This document shows, one piece after another, positions 25,926-34,489 of a DNA stretch of 64,000 nucleotides. The number at the start of each line of letters is the position of its first letter. Within the stretch, counting starts at the first letter, position 1. This DNA comes from GMQP-bins7 sp963736295 (lineage in GTDB: Bacteria; Actinomycetota; Thermoleophilia; Gaiellales; Gaiellaceae). The position numbers and the translations under genes were made by a program. Below the pieces are notes generated by a model. That model was given only the letters and a program-made list of their open reading frames with translations. It was not told where the DNA came from and did not search any database. Location: NCBI GenBank assembly GCA_963736295.1, contig CAVTOH010000004.1, positions 186,001-250,000 of the forward strand, read 5' to 3'.

Positions 25926-27286
25926 GCCCGGGAAAGAGAGGGGACGCGCCCGCCGAGGTCGACGAGCGTCGAGGTCGAGTAGTTGCCGTTCCGGAACTCG
26001 GGCGAGGCGAGCACGTCGAGCGCAAGCTCGCGGGTCGTCGGGATGCCCTCCACCTCGAGCTCGCCGAGCGCGCGCACCGCACGCCCGATCGCCGCAGCAC
26101 GCGACTCGTCCCAGACGACGACCTTCGCGATCAGCGAGTCGTAGTAGGGCGGGATCTCGCTGCCGTCCACGGTCGCCGTGTCCACCCGCACGCCCGCTCC
26201 GAGGGGAGGCCGGAACCGCGTTACGACCCCCGGCGCGGGCGCGAATCCACGGCTCGGATCCTCGGCGTTGATCCTGATCTCGACGGCGTGTCCGCGGCGG
26301 GGCGCCCGCCCGACGACCTCGAGCTCGAGTCCTGCGGCGATCCGGACCTGCTCGCGGACGATGTCGATGCCGGTGACGAGCTCCGTGACCGGGTGCTCGA
26401 CCTGAAGGCGGCAGTTCACCTCGATGAAGTGGAAGCCTCCCTCTGGCCCGAGCAGGAACTCGAACGTCCCGGCGTTCCGGTATCCGATCGTGGTGCACGC
26501 GCGCTCGACCGCGGCCTCAATCGCCTCGCGCGACTCCGCATCGAGCGCGGCCGACGGCGACTCCTCGATCAGCTTCTGGTGACGGCGCTGGATCGAGCAC
26601 TCACGCTCGCCGAGCGTGAGCACGTTCCCGGCGCTGTCGCAGAGGACCTGGATTTCGACGTGCCGGGCCGGGGTGATCGCCTTCTCGAGGTAGAGCGAGC
26701 CGTCGCCGAATGCGGCCTCCGCCTCTGCGGAGGCGGTCGCGTAGGCGCGATCGAGGTCCTCCTCGGCCGCGACGAGCCGCATGCCCTTGCCTCCTCCTCC
26801 GGCTGTTGCCTTGAGCAGCACGGGGAATCCCGCCTCGATCGCCGCCTCGCGGAGGCCGTCGAGCCCGGCCGCGCCGTCGGAGCCCGGCACCAGCGGGACT
26901 CCGGCAGCGCGCATCTCATCCTTCGCGCGGATCTTGTCGCCCATCCGCTCCATCACGTCCGCCTCAGGCCCGATGAACACGAGCCCGTTCTCCTCGCACG
27001 CGCGCGCGAACGCCGGGTTCTCGGCGAGGAAGCCGTAGCCCGGATGCACCGCCTCGCAGCCGGTGGTCTCGGCCGCTGCGACGACATTCGGGATCCGGAG
27101 GTAGCTCTCCGCCGCAGCCGGCGGCCCGATGCAGACCGACCGGTCCGCGAGCGCGACATGCATCGCGTCGGCGTCCGCGGTCGAATAGACGGCGACCGCC
27201 TCGATCCCGAGCTCGTGCAGCGCCCGGATCACGCGGACGGCGATCTCGCCACGGTTCGCGACGAGCACGCGGGAGAAGGCAGGCAT
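25922..27286 (-). CDS. accC: Biotin carboxylase subunit
   Basis: 454 residues, full length. ATP-grasp enzyme that carboxylates biotin on the carrier domain. Motifs: RVLVANRGEIAVRVIRALHELG (N-terminal), YGFLAENPAFA, the glycine-rich loop KATAGGGGKGMRLV, and EVNCRLQVEHPVTELVTGIDIV with the catalytic Glu/Arg. The carrier it serves is very likely the BCCP domain encoded 4 nt upstream, so this pair may form either an acetyl-CoA or a pyruvate carboxylase. Confidence 0.95.
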   Translation of the reverse strand: MPAFSRVLVANRGEIAVRVIRALHELGIEAVAVYSTADADAMHVALADRSVCIGPPAAAESYLRIPNVVAAAETTGCEAVHPGYGFLAENPAFARACEENGLVFIGPEADVMERMGDKIRAKDEMRAAGVPLVPGSDGAAGLDGLREAAIEAGFPVLLKATAGGGGKGMRLVAAEEDLDRAYATASAEAEAAFGDGSLYLEKAITPARHVEIQVLCDSAGNVLTLGERECSIQRRHQKLIEESPSAALDAESREAIEAAVERACTTIGYRNAGTFEFLLGPEGGFHFIEVNCRLQVEHPVTELVTGIDIVREQVRIAAGLELEVVGRAPRRGHAVEIRINAEDPSRGFAPAPGVVTRFRPPLGAGVRVDTATVDGSEIPPYYDSLIAKVVVWDESRAAAIGRAVRALGELEVEGIPTTRELALDVLASPEFRNGNYSTSTLVDLGGRVPSLSRA

Positions 27287-27290
27287 TGCT

Positions 27291-29106
27291 CTAGACCGCT
27301 GGAGGCGCGAGGACCGGCTCGATCTCGAACAGGACCTGCCCGAACTCGACCGGCTGCGCGTTCTCCGGGTGGATCGCTCGCACGGTCCCGCTGACGTCGG
27401 ACTTCAGCTCGTTGAAGAGCTTCATCGCCTCGAGCAGGCAGAGGGTCTGACCTGGGACCACGGTGTCGCCCACGTCGACGAAGGCGGGCGCTCCCGGGTT
27501 CGGCCCGCGGTAGAAGACGCCCACCATCGGGGACTCGACGCGCGTGACCCCGTCGCTTCGGGGCGGAGCATCGACGCCGTCCGTCGCCACGTCGGCCTCG
27601 GTCGTAGCCACGGAGAGCATGCCACCGGGATAGCTCGTCGGCTCGTCGGCTCGTCGCACGGAAACGCGCATTCCCTCGTCCTCGATCTCGATCTCCCCCA
27701 CGCCGCTCTCCTGGACGATCTTCACGATCTCGCGGATCCGCCCCGCGCGCTCGGCATCGGCGTCCTCCGCGATCAACGCTCCGTCTCGCGAATGGCGCGC
27801 GCGCACGACCCGCAGGAGCTCCTCGGCCTCCGTGCCGAACATCGCGATGAGCACGAGCTCCTCCTCGCTCGCTGCCAGACCTTCTGCGGCCTCGCGGACG
27901 TCCTCGGCGGTCAGCGGCTCGTCGTCCGCGATCTCGGGGGGAGCGAGAAGACCGACGGCTCGCTCGACGGTGGGGTCGATCGGCTCCGGCGTGACCCCGT
28001 AGGCGCCCTGGACGAGCGCGCGGAACTCGTCGATCACCGTTCCGTACCGCCGAGCCTCGAGCACGTGGAGCAGGGCCTGGCTGGCGAGAATCTGGCCGAT
28101 CGGTGCGGCCAGCGGCGGCCAACCGGCTTCCGCGCGAACCTTGCCGACCTCCTCGAGCACGTTCTCGAGGCGATCTTCCGCGGCGTGGGCTCGGAGATGG
28201 ACGTCCAGGGCTGCGACAAGCCCGGACGGGAGGTCGTACTCGGCCGCACGCACGGCGATGCGCGGAGCGACTGGCGACACGGGCTCGTCGCCGATGTACT
28301 CGTCGATGAGGTCGGAGGCCTCCCAGAGCCGGTCGGTGTCGAGCCCGGTCGGATGCCCGAGACCTTCGAGCGACTCCGCGAGCGACTCACCCGAGACGCG
28401 GTGGAGTGTTAGCGCGAGCGGATACACGGCCGTTGACACGAGGTCCGCCCCGACCTCGACCGCGGCGAGCGCGGACGCGAGCCCCGTTCCGGCCGAGCCC
28501 TGGACGTAGAACCCCACGGGCAGCCCGCTCGCGTCCTTGATCCGGGCGACGATCTCCTGCGCGCGGTGCGGAAAGAGCGCGCCGGTCGGGTCGTTGACGA
28601 TCACCCGCGTCGCGCCGAGATCCGGCAGCTTGCGCGCCTCCTCGACGAGGGTGTCGGTCTCCCCGGTGCGGCCGGGGCTGTAGACGAGCCCGGCGTGGAA
28701 GGCGCCCGCCTGCATTGTTGATCGCCGCCCCCGCCTCGCGGAGGTTCGACACGTCGTTCAACGGATCGTGCAGCCGGAAGACCTCGATGCCGTTCTCCGC
28801 GGCGCACGAGACGAACCGGCCCACGATGTCTCCGCTGACGGGCTGCGATCCGACGAGGAACCGCCCCCGCAGCGCAATTCCGAGCGGTGTCGTGACGCGA
28901 GACTTGATCGCACGAATCCGCTCCCAGGGCGTCTCGACGCGGCGCCTGACGGTCGCATCGAAGACTCCGCCTCCCGAGACCTCGAGACACGCGAAGCCGG
29001 CCCGGTCGAGGATCTCCGCAACGCGGAGGATCTCCGAGGTCGGCAGAGCCCCGGCGAGAGGCTCCTGCGAGAGCAGTCGGATGGTCGTGTCGACGAGCCT
29101 GGGCAC
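27291..29106 (-). CDS. Fused carboxyltransferase (PycB/OadA-like) and AccB-like biotin carrier, one frameshift
   Basis: About 604 residues. The N-terminal part (VDTTIRLLSQEPLAG, ILDRAGFACLEVSGGGVFD, VFRLHDPLNDVSN) is an HMGL-like barrel of the pyruvate carboxylase/oxaloacetate decarboxylase alpha type. After a one-base insertion in GGCGGGCGCC near 28718 it continues as AGLVYSPGR, YVQGSAGTGLA and the PYC_OADA domain. The last about 170 residues are a complete AccB: the N-terminal helix RIREIVKIVQESGVGEIEIED, a linker, then a biotinyl domain with the target Lys in LLEAMKLFNELKSD. GTG at 29106 follows TAAGGT (complement of 29115-29120) by 8 nt. The substrate is probably pyruvate, but fatty-acid use of the carrier is possible. 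Confidence 0.85.
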
Positions 29107-29114
29107 GGCTCTGG

Positions 29115-29120
29115 ACCTTA
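29115..29120 (-). promoter_or_regulatory. -10 element of the carboxyltransferase-BCCP gene
   Basis: TAAGGT on the minus strand lies 8 nt before the GTG at 29106, which is why I took this GTG as the start. It would drive the carboxylase-nusB-xseB-ispA unit independently of efp. Confidence 0.4.
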
Positions 29121-29188
29121 GCGACCGGCCGGAACGCTCGCCCTGCTGCGACAAGCCGGTTCGAACGTCGCGGCGGCGGCCTTCGGCG

Positions 29189-29755
29189 TCAGGCCCGTGA
29201 GATGTAACGACCCTCGCGCGGGTCGACCTTGATGCGCTCGCCGGCGTCCACGAAGAGCGGCACCTGCACGACGGCTCCGGTCTCCAGTGTCGCGGGCTTG
29301 GTGACGTTCGAGACCGTGTCTCCCTTCACTCCCGGCTCCGTCGTCGCCACCGTGAGCTCGACCGACGCGGGCAGCTGGAGACCGGCGGGCTTGCCGTCCA
29401 CCGTCAGCATCTGGATGGAAGACGACGGCGCGAGATACGCGAGCGCGTCGGCGACCTCGGCGTGCGGGAGCCCGAACTGGTCATACGTCTCCTCGTCCAT
29501 GAAGTGCGCCTCGCTGCCGTCGTCGTACAGGTACTGCACGCTCTTGACCTCGGTGTGGACACGCGCGAAACGCTCGCCGGCACGAAACGTCTTGTCCACG
29601 ACCGAACCGCTCTCGAGCGACTTGAGCTTCGTCCGGACGAACGCACCGCCTTTGCCCGGCTTCACGTGCTGGAACTCCACGATCCGCCAGACCCCGCCCT
29701 CGAGCTCGATGTGCATGCCGTTCCGGAACTGATTCGTGTTGACGGTCTCTGCCAT
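29189..29755 (-). CDS. efp: Translation elongation factor P
   Basis: 188 residues. Relieves ribosome stalling at polyproline. Three beta-barrel domains; the loop HVKPGKGGAF carries the conserved Lys35 that is modified in some bacteria, and the C-terminal VDPREGRYISRA is the family signature end. No EpmA/B/C-type modification gene is in the window. ATG at 29755; TACAAT (complement of 29766-29771), a near-consensus -10, lies 10 nt upstream. Confidence 0.96.
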   Translation of the reverse strand: MAETVNTNQFRNGMHIELEGGVWRIVEFQHVKPGKGGAFVRTKLKSLESGSVVDKTFRAGERFARVHTEVKSVQYLYDDGSEAHFMDEETYDQFGLPHAEVADALAYLAPSSSIQMLTVDGKPAGLQLPASVELTVATTEPGVKGDTVSNVTKPATLETGAVVQVPLFVDAGERIKVDPREGRYISRA

Positions 29756-29792
29756 GGCCGCGCGAATTGTAGGGACGAGACGTTGCCCGCCC

Positions 29793-30854
29793 TTACGAGA
29801 CCGTGACGAGGTCCTTCGTGAACTGCGTCAGGCGCTCACAGCCCTCGGGCGTCACGGCGACGAGATCCTCGATCCTGACCCCTCCCTCACCAGGAAGGTA
29901 GATCCCGGGCTCGACCGAGACGACGTTCCCCGGCTCGAGCACGTCCGTCGACTCGGGCCGCAGCGTGGGTCCCTCGTGGATCTGGAGACCGACGCCATGG
30001 CCGAGCCCGTGCCCGTACGCCCACCCGAGCCCGGCTGCCTCGATGGCGACGCGCGAGGCCGCGTCGGCGTCCTTTCCCGACACGCCCGGGCCGACGGCCG
30101 CAAGACCGGCGAGCTGCGCCTCGAGACAGAGCGCGTAAACCTCGGCAAGCCGCTCCGGGATCGCGCCGACGGCGAATGTACGCGTGCAGTCCGAGCAGTA
30201 GCCGTCGACGACGCACCCCGCGTCGACCGTCACGAGCACGCCTTCCGGAATCGGCGTCTCGCCGGGATCCGCATGGGGCGAAGCTCCCGTCTCGCCGGCG
30301 GCAACGACCGCAGGGAAGGAGACGCCCTCCGCCCCGCCTTCGCGAAACGCCCGCTCGACCCACCAGGCGATCTCACGTTCGCTGCGCCCCGAGAACCGTT
30401 CGGCGGCGAGCGCCGCGAAGACGTCGTCGGACAGTGCCCCCGCGCGGCGCATCGCCTCGAGCTCCTGCGCGTCCTTGACGGCTCGGAGCGACTCGACGAG
30501 CCCCGCCGAGGGGACGAGCTCGACACCTGCCTCCGCGAGCACGCGATACCCCGCGTAGGGCAGGTTCGCCTCCTCGAACAGGATCCGCCGCGCGCCGACG
30601 TGCTCGCCGATTGCGACCAGAAGATTCCGCGCCGTCTCGACGAACGTCACGCCCTCGACCTCGCGGCCGCGGGGGGCGTAGCGGAAGTCCGTGTACAGGG
30701 TCGCGCTCCCGCCGGGCTCGACCAGCACGGCCGCATTCGAGCTCTGGAGACCGGTGAGGTAGCGAACGTTGGCCTGGCCGCCGAGGACGTATGGCGGACC
30801 GGCGACGAGCAGCGGCTCGTCGATGAGCGCAGCGAGACGCTGGATCCGGGTCAC
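29793..30854 (-). CDS. pepP: M24 aminopeptidase (Xaa-Pro dipeptidase/aminopeptidase-like)
   Basis: 353 residues with a pita-bread catalytic domain. The metal ligands are in TVDAGCVVDGYCSDCTRTF (two Asp), HGLGHGVGLQIHEGP (His), and VSVEPGIYLPGEGGVRIED (two Glu). The N-terminal domain is a short creatinase-type fold. It removes N-terminal residues before proline or cleaves Xaa-Pro dipeptides; which of the two is not decidable from sequence. The GTG start at 30854 overlaps the aroQ stop (GTGA). The aroQ-pepP-efp order is well known in Gram-positive bacteria. Confidence 0.9.
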   Translation of the reverse strand: MTRIQRLAALIDEPLLVAGPPYVLGGQANVRYLTGLQSSNAAVLVEPGGSATLYTDFRYAPRGREVEGVTFVETARNLLVAIGEHVGARRILFEEANLPYAGYRVLAEAGVELVPSAGLVESLRAVKDAQELEAMRRAGALSDDVFAALAAERFSGRSEREIAWWVERAFREGGAEGVSFPAVVAAGETGASPHADPGETPIPEGVLVTVDAGCVVDGYCSDCTRTFAVGAIPERLAEVYALCLEAQLAGLAAVGPGVSGKDADAASRVAIEAAGLGWAYGHGLGHGVGLQIHEGPTLRPESTDVLEPGNVVSVEPGIYLPGEGGVRIEDLVAVTPEGCERLTQFTKDLVTVS

Positions 30855-31282
30855 GCTGTCCCGCGCACGAGGAACTCGAGCGCCTCGCGGTAGCCCTCGG
30901 GCCCCTTGCCGACGATGCGAGCCGCGACGAGACCGTCGAGGACGGAGAACTTCCGCCACTCCTCGCGCTCGTCCACGTTCGAGAGGTGCACCTCGACGAA
31001 CGGCACGGTGAAGAGCTCGACCGCGTCGCGAATCGCCCACGAGTAGTGCGCCCACGCGCCGGGATTTGCGATCACGCCGTCCGCCCAGTCGAGGGCGTCG
31101 TGGCACCAGTCGACGAACTCGCCCTCGTGGTTCGTCTGCCGGCAGCGCACGGTGCAGCCGATCCCGTTCGCCCACTGGTAGATCTGCGTCTCGAGCTCGG
31201 AGAGCGTGATCCCGCCGTACAAGTCCGGGTCACGGCGCTCGAGCGCGTCGAGATTGACGCCGTTGAGGACGACAACTCGCAT
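30851..31282 (-). CDS. aroQ: Type II 3-dehydroquinate dehydratase
   Basis: 143 residues, third step of the shikimate pathway. Type II signature: VLNGVNLDALERRDPDLYGG with the catalytic loop (Arg and Tyr), QTNHEGEFVDW, IANPGAWAHYSWAIRDA and VEVHLSNVDEREEWR. ATG at 31282; TAAGGT (complement of 31289-31294) ends 6 nt before it and lies across the end of aroKB, so the aroQ-pepP pair probably has its own leaderless promoter in addition to read-through. Confidence 0.96.
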   Translation of the reverse strand: MRVVVLNGVNLDALERRDPDLYGGITLSELETQIYQWANGIGCTVRCRQTNHEGEFVDWCHDALDWADGVIANPGAWAHYSWAIRDAVELFTVPFVEVHLSNVDEREEWRKFSVLDGLVAARIVGKGPEGYREALEFLVRGTA

Positions 31283-31291
31283 CGCGCGACC

Positions 31292-32662
31292 TTACGCGAT
31301 CAAGTCGTCGAGGGCAGCACGGACATCCGCCGCAGGGACCTCGACTCCCCACCGTGGTTTCCCCGCACCGTCGAGGAGCACGAGCCGCGGATCACCCGCG
31401 ACGCTCTTCTTGTCCCGTGCGATCGCCGCCCACGCTGCGTCGCGATCGACGCGGGCTCGCTGCGGCTGGAGAACGTCCTCGACGACCCGTGCTTCCTGCT
31501 CGAGCCCCGAGAGCCGAAGAGCGGCGCGAAGACCGAGGGCGAGAGCCCGTCCGTGAGGGAGCTCGAACGCCGATGCAGTCTCGAGCGCGTGCGCGAACGT
31601 GTGCCCGAGATTGAGCTGGGCGCGCTCGCGCTCGTCCCTCGGGTCTCGAAGGCAGACGCCTGCCTTGAACGCCGCGCACCGCCGCACCTGCTCGGCTGTA
31701 TCGAGCTCCCAGAGGGACTCGCCCGCCAGCAGGCCCGTCTTGACCACCTCCGCCAGCCCGTTCGCCAGCTCCTCGTCCGGCAGCGTGTCGAGGAGCGAGG
31801 TGTCGAGCACCGTCTCCGCGGGCCAATGGAACGCGCCGACGAGGTTCTTCCCCTCGGGGAGATCGATCGCGGTCTTGCCCCCGATCGCCGCGTCCACCTG
31901 GCCGACGAGAGTCGACGGCACCGGAATCCAGGGCACGCCCCGCAGGTACGTCGCCGCGACGAACCCGGCGAGGTCGGTCGTCGAGCCGCCGCCGACTGCG
32001 ACGAGCGTCGCGCCTCGGTCGAGCCGGAGCTCGCGCCAGAGGCGCTCGGCCTCCTCGGCCGTCTTCGCGGCCTCTCCGGCAGGGACGACGTGCGTCGCTT
32101 CGATGCCGTGCAGCTCCGCCACGCGCCGGTCGGCGACCACCGCGTCTCCGCGCACTCCGGCATGCGACCCGAAGCGGATGCCGGCAGCGGCGAGCGTGGC
32201 GTCGTCGACGTCTCGCGCCGTCGCGTCCGCTGCCTGCTCGTACAGCGGTCGTCGCTCTTCGAAGAGAGCCGCGAACCGGTCGGCGTCCTGCGCCAGCGGC
32301 CGGCCGCTGCCCGCGACGCGGCCCCAGGCCTCGTCGGCCGTCGTCTCCAGGTGAATCGTGAACGCGCTCTCACCGAGCCTCGCCCGCGTTCGCTCCGAGG
32401 CGAGCGCACCGCCGCCGAGCTCGACGACGACGGGCGTGCGGCGGCCGAGCACGTCGCGGGCGACACCTTCCTCCAGCTCCCGGAATGCCGCTTCCCCACG
32501 ACTCGCGAAGAGCTCGGCGACCGGCATCGCCGCCCCGTGCTCGACGAGCGCGTCCACGGAGAGGAACGGGCGGCCGAGGCGCTCCGCCAGGACCGGGCCG
32601 AGCGTCGACTTGCCCGCTCCCATGAACCCGACGAGCGCGACGTGGCGGTCGAGCGCGTTCAG
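31292..32662 (-). CDS. aroKB: Shikimate kinase - 3-dehydroquinate synthase fusion
   Basis: About 456 residues. The first 150 are shikimate kinase (P-loop MGAGKSTLG, FRELEEGVARDVL, VVELGGGALAS, SGRPLA). The rest is 3-dehydroquinate synthase (VGGGSTTDLAGFVAATYLRG, QVDAAIGGKTAIDLPEGKN, LNLGHTFAHALE with zinc ligands). Together they catalyse steps 5 and 2 of the pathway. The first ATG (32623) would delete the first kinase beta strand (VALVGF). In frame upstream there is no ATG, GTG or TTG, but a CTG at 32662 overlaps the aroC stop as CTGA, exactly like the NTGA junctions of the neighbours, so I propose it as the start. Confidence 0.92.
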   Translation of the reverse strand: MNALDRHVALVGFMGAGKSTLGPVLAERLGRPFLSVDALVEHGAAMPVAELFASRGEAAFRELEEGVARDVLGRRTPVVVELGGGALASERTRARLGESAFTIHLETTADEAWGRVAGSGRPLAQDADRFAALFEERRPLYEQAADATARDVDDATLAAAGIRFGSHAGVRGDAVVADRRVAELHGIEATHVVPAGEAAKTAEEAERLWRELRLDRGATLVAVGGGSTTDLAGFVAATYLRGVPWIPVPSTLVGQVDAAIGGKTAIDLPEGKNLVGAFHWPAETVLDTSLLDTLPDEELANGLAEVVKTGLLAGESLWELDTAEQVRRCAAFKAGVCLRDPRDERERAQLNLGHTFAHALETASAFELPHGRALALGLRAALRLSGLEQEARVVEDVLQPQRARVDRDAAWAAIARDKKSVAGDPRLVLLDGAGKPRWGVEVPAADVRAALDDLIA

Positions 32663-33748
32663 CGCGGCCAGTCGATGCGCTCCAGGTACGCACGGTGAGC
32701 GCCGACGAAGTCCTGCAGCGCATCTCCGCCGAACTTCTCGCGCGCGGCACGCGCGAGCTCCCAGGCGACAGCGGCCTCCGCGACGACGGCGAGCGCCTCG
32801 ACGGCTTGCACGTCGCTCCGCTCGACGAGCGCTTCCGCGGGCTCGCCCGTTCGCAGATCGACGGTCCGAAGCGGCCGCATCAGCGTCGGGAGCGGCTTCA
32901 TCGCGGCTCGGACGACCACCGGCTCCCCGTTGGAGACGCCGGCCTCGATGCCACCCGCGCGGTTGCTCGACCGGCGGCGGCCCGCCTCGATCTCGTCGTG
33001 CGCGTCCGAGCCTCGCACACGGGCTAGCGCGAGCCCGTCGCCGATCTCCACCGACTTGACCGCCTGGATCCCCATCACCGCGGCCGCGAGCCGCGCGTCC
33101 AGCCGGTCGCGCTTCTCGGCGTACGACCCGAGGCCCGGCGGCACGCCGTCAGCGATGACCTCGACGACGCCTCCGAGCGTGTCGCGGTCACCGCGGGCGG
33201 CGTCGGTGGCGGCGCGCATCGCCTCGTCGTCCGTCTCGCCGCCGATCTCGACCACGCGCCCTGCCACCGAGACACCGATCTCCGCGAGCAGCGCCTTGGC
33301 GACTGCCCCGGCCGCGACGTGGCTCGCCGTCTGGCGCGCGCTCGCTCGCTCGAGCGCGTTGCGCACGTCGTCGTGTCCGAACTTCAGCGCTCCGGCGAGA
33401 TCGGCGTGGCCCGGGCGCGGGACGGTCACGGGCTCGACTCCCTTTCCGGATGGGCTCGCCCTGCGGCGGCCACGGGCTCATCGCCCACGCCCAGCTCTCG
33501 TGGTCGCGGTTGCGGATGACGAGCGCGAGCGGAGTGCCCAGCGTGAGGCCGTGCCGAAGCCCGGCGAGCACCTCGACCTCGTCGAGCTCGATCTGCTGGC
33601 GCGGGCTCCGGCCGTACCCCTGTCTGCGCCTGCGCAAATCCTCGTCGATCGCAGAGCGGTCGAGTCGCAGGCCCGCCGGAAGGCCGGTCAGGATGGCGAC
33701 GAGCGCCGGGCCGTGCGACTCACCTGCGGTCGAGAGCTCGAGCGTCAC
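32659..33748 (-). CDS. aroC: Chorismate synthase, one frameshift
   Basis: About 362 residues, last common step of aromatic synthesis, FMN-dependent. The N-terminal frame has TAGESHGPALVAILTGLPAG, RRRRQGYGRSPRQQIE and the first part of the FMN site; after a one-base insertion in AAAGGGAGTC near 33443 the second frame gives PRPGHADLAGALKFGHDD, ERASARQTASHVAAGAVA and GGIEAGVSNGEPVVVRAAMKP to the stop. Both halves are perfect and the gene should be essential, so an assembly indel is likely. GTG start at 33748, inside the 3' end of aroE; its TGA overlaps the proposed aroKB start. Confidence 0.92.
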
Positions 33749-34435
33749 GCGGCAAGCCTAGTGCCGCCCGCATCGCCGCTACCGGCGCGTCCTGCCCGGT
33801 CCAGACCTCGAACGACGCAGCCCCCTGCGCAACGAGGACCTCGAGACCGTCGACGACCGAAGCGCCGGCCTCGAGAGCCGCCCGTGCGGTGGCCGTCTCC
33901 GGATACGGCAGGTCGACGAGCGTCTGGCCGGGCCCGAGCTCGAAGAGCACCTCGTCCCGCGCTGCCGTCGCGTTGACGACAAGATCCGCCTCGCTGACAT
34001 CAGGCGGCCAGTCGCCCCGCCGGGAGTAGCACCGCGCGCCCGGCAGAGCCTCGAGGAACGCCACCGCCGCACCGCCGTCGCCGATCACCACCGGCCGCTC
34101 GGCAGTCAGGCCGCTCAGGATCGCCGCATCCGTCGTGAACCCTTCGACGACGCCCTCACGGACGACGAGGGTGTTCACGGACGGTGCGTCCGTGACACAG
34201 AGCGCGGCGACGGCAAGCTTGTGCGGAGCGGTCACGTTCGCGCCGGCGAAGCCGAGGGCTGCGAGCCCCCTCACCGCTTCTGCGAGGCGCTCGGGCGGGG
34301 TCGCGAGTGGGACGTAGGCCCAGTCGAGCCCGAGCGCAGCGAAGGCTGCGTTGTGCATCCGCGGCGAGAGCGAGCTGTTCGATCGGCCAACCGATGATGC
34401 CGACGAGTCTCGTCGGTGCTTCGGATCTCGGCCAC
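33720..34435 (-). CDS. aroE: Shikimate dehydrogenase, frameshifted near the 5' end
   Basis: NADP-dependent reduction of 3-dehydroshikimate. The main frame (from MHNAAFAALGLDWAYVP at 34358) has GANVTAPHKLAVAAL with the catalytic Lys, TTDAAILSGL and a dinucleotide-binding VVIGDGGAAVAFLEAL. The true N-terminus lies in another frame just upstream: TRLVGIIGWPIEQ, joined by an extra C near 34374 to SLSPRMHN. The exact start is unresolved; a GTG at 34435 is the nearest candidate but would need one more shift. The Rossmann glycine motif is GDGGAA rather than the usual GAGGAA. The polysaccharide island begins directly upstream on the other strand. Confidence 0.85.
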
Positions 34436-34489
34436 GACGGGAGTATGTCGGGGTCGAGGCGACGCGTTACCCTCGTGCCACAGACCGCG

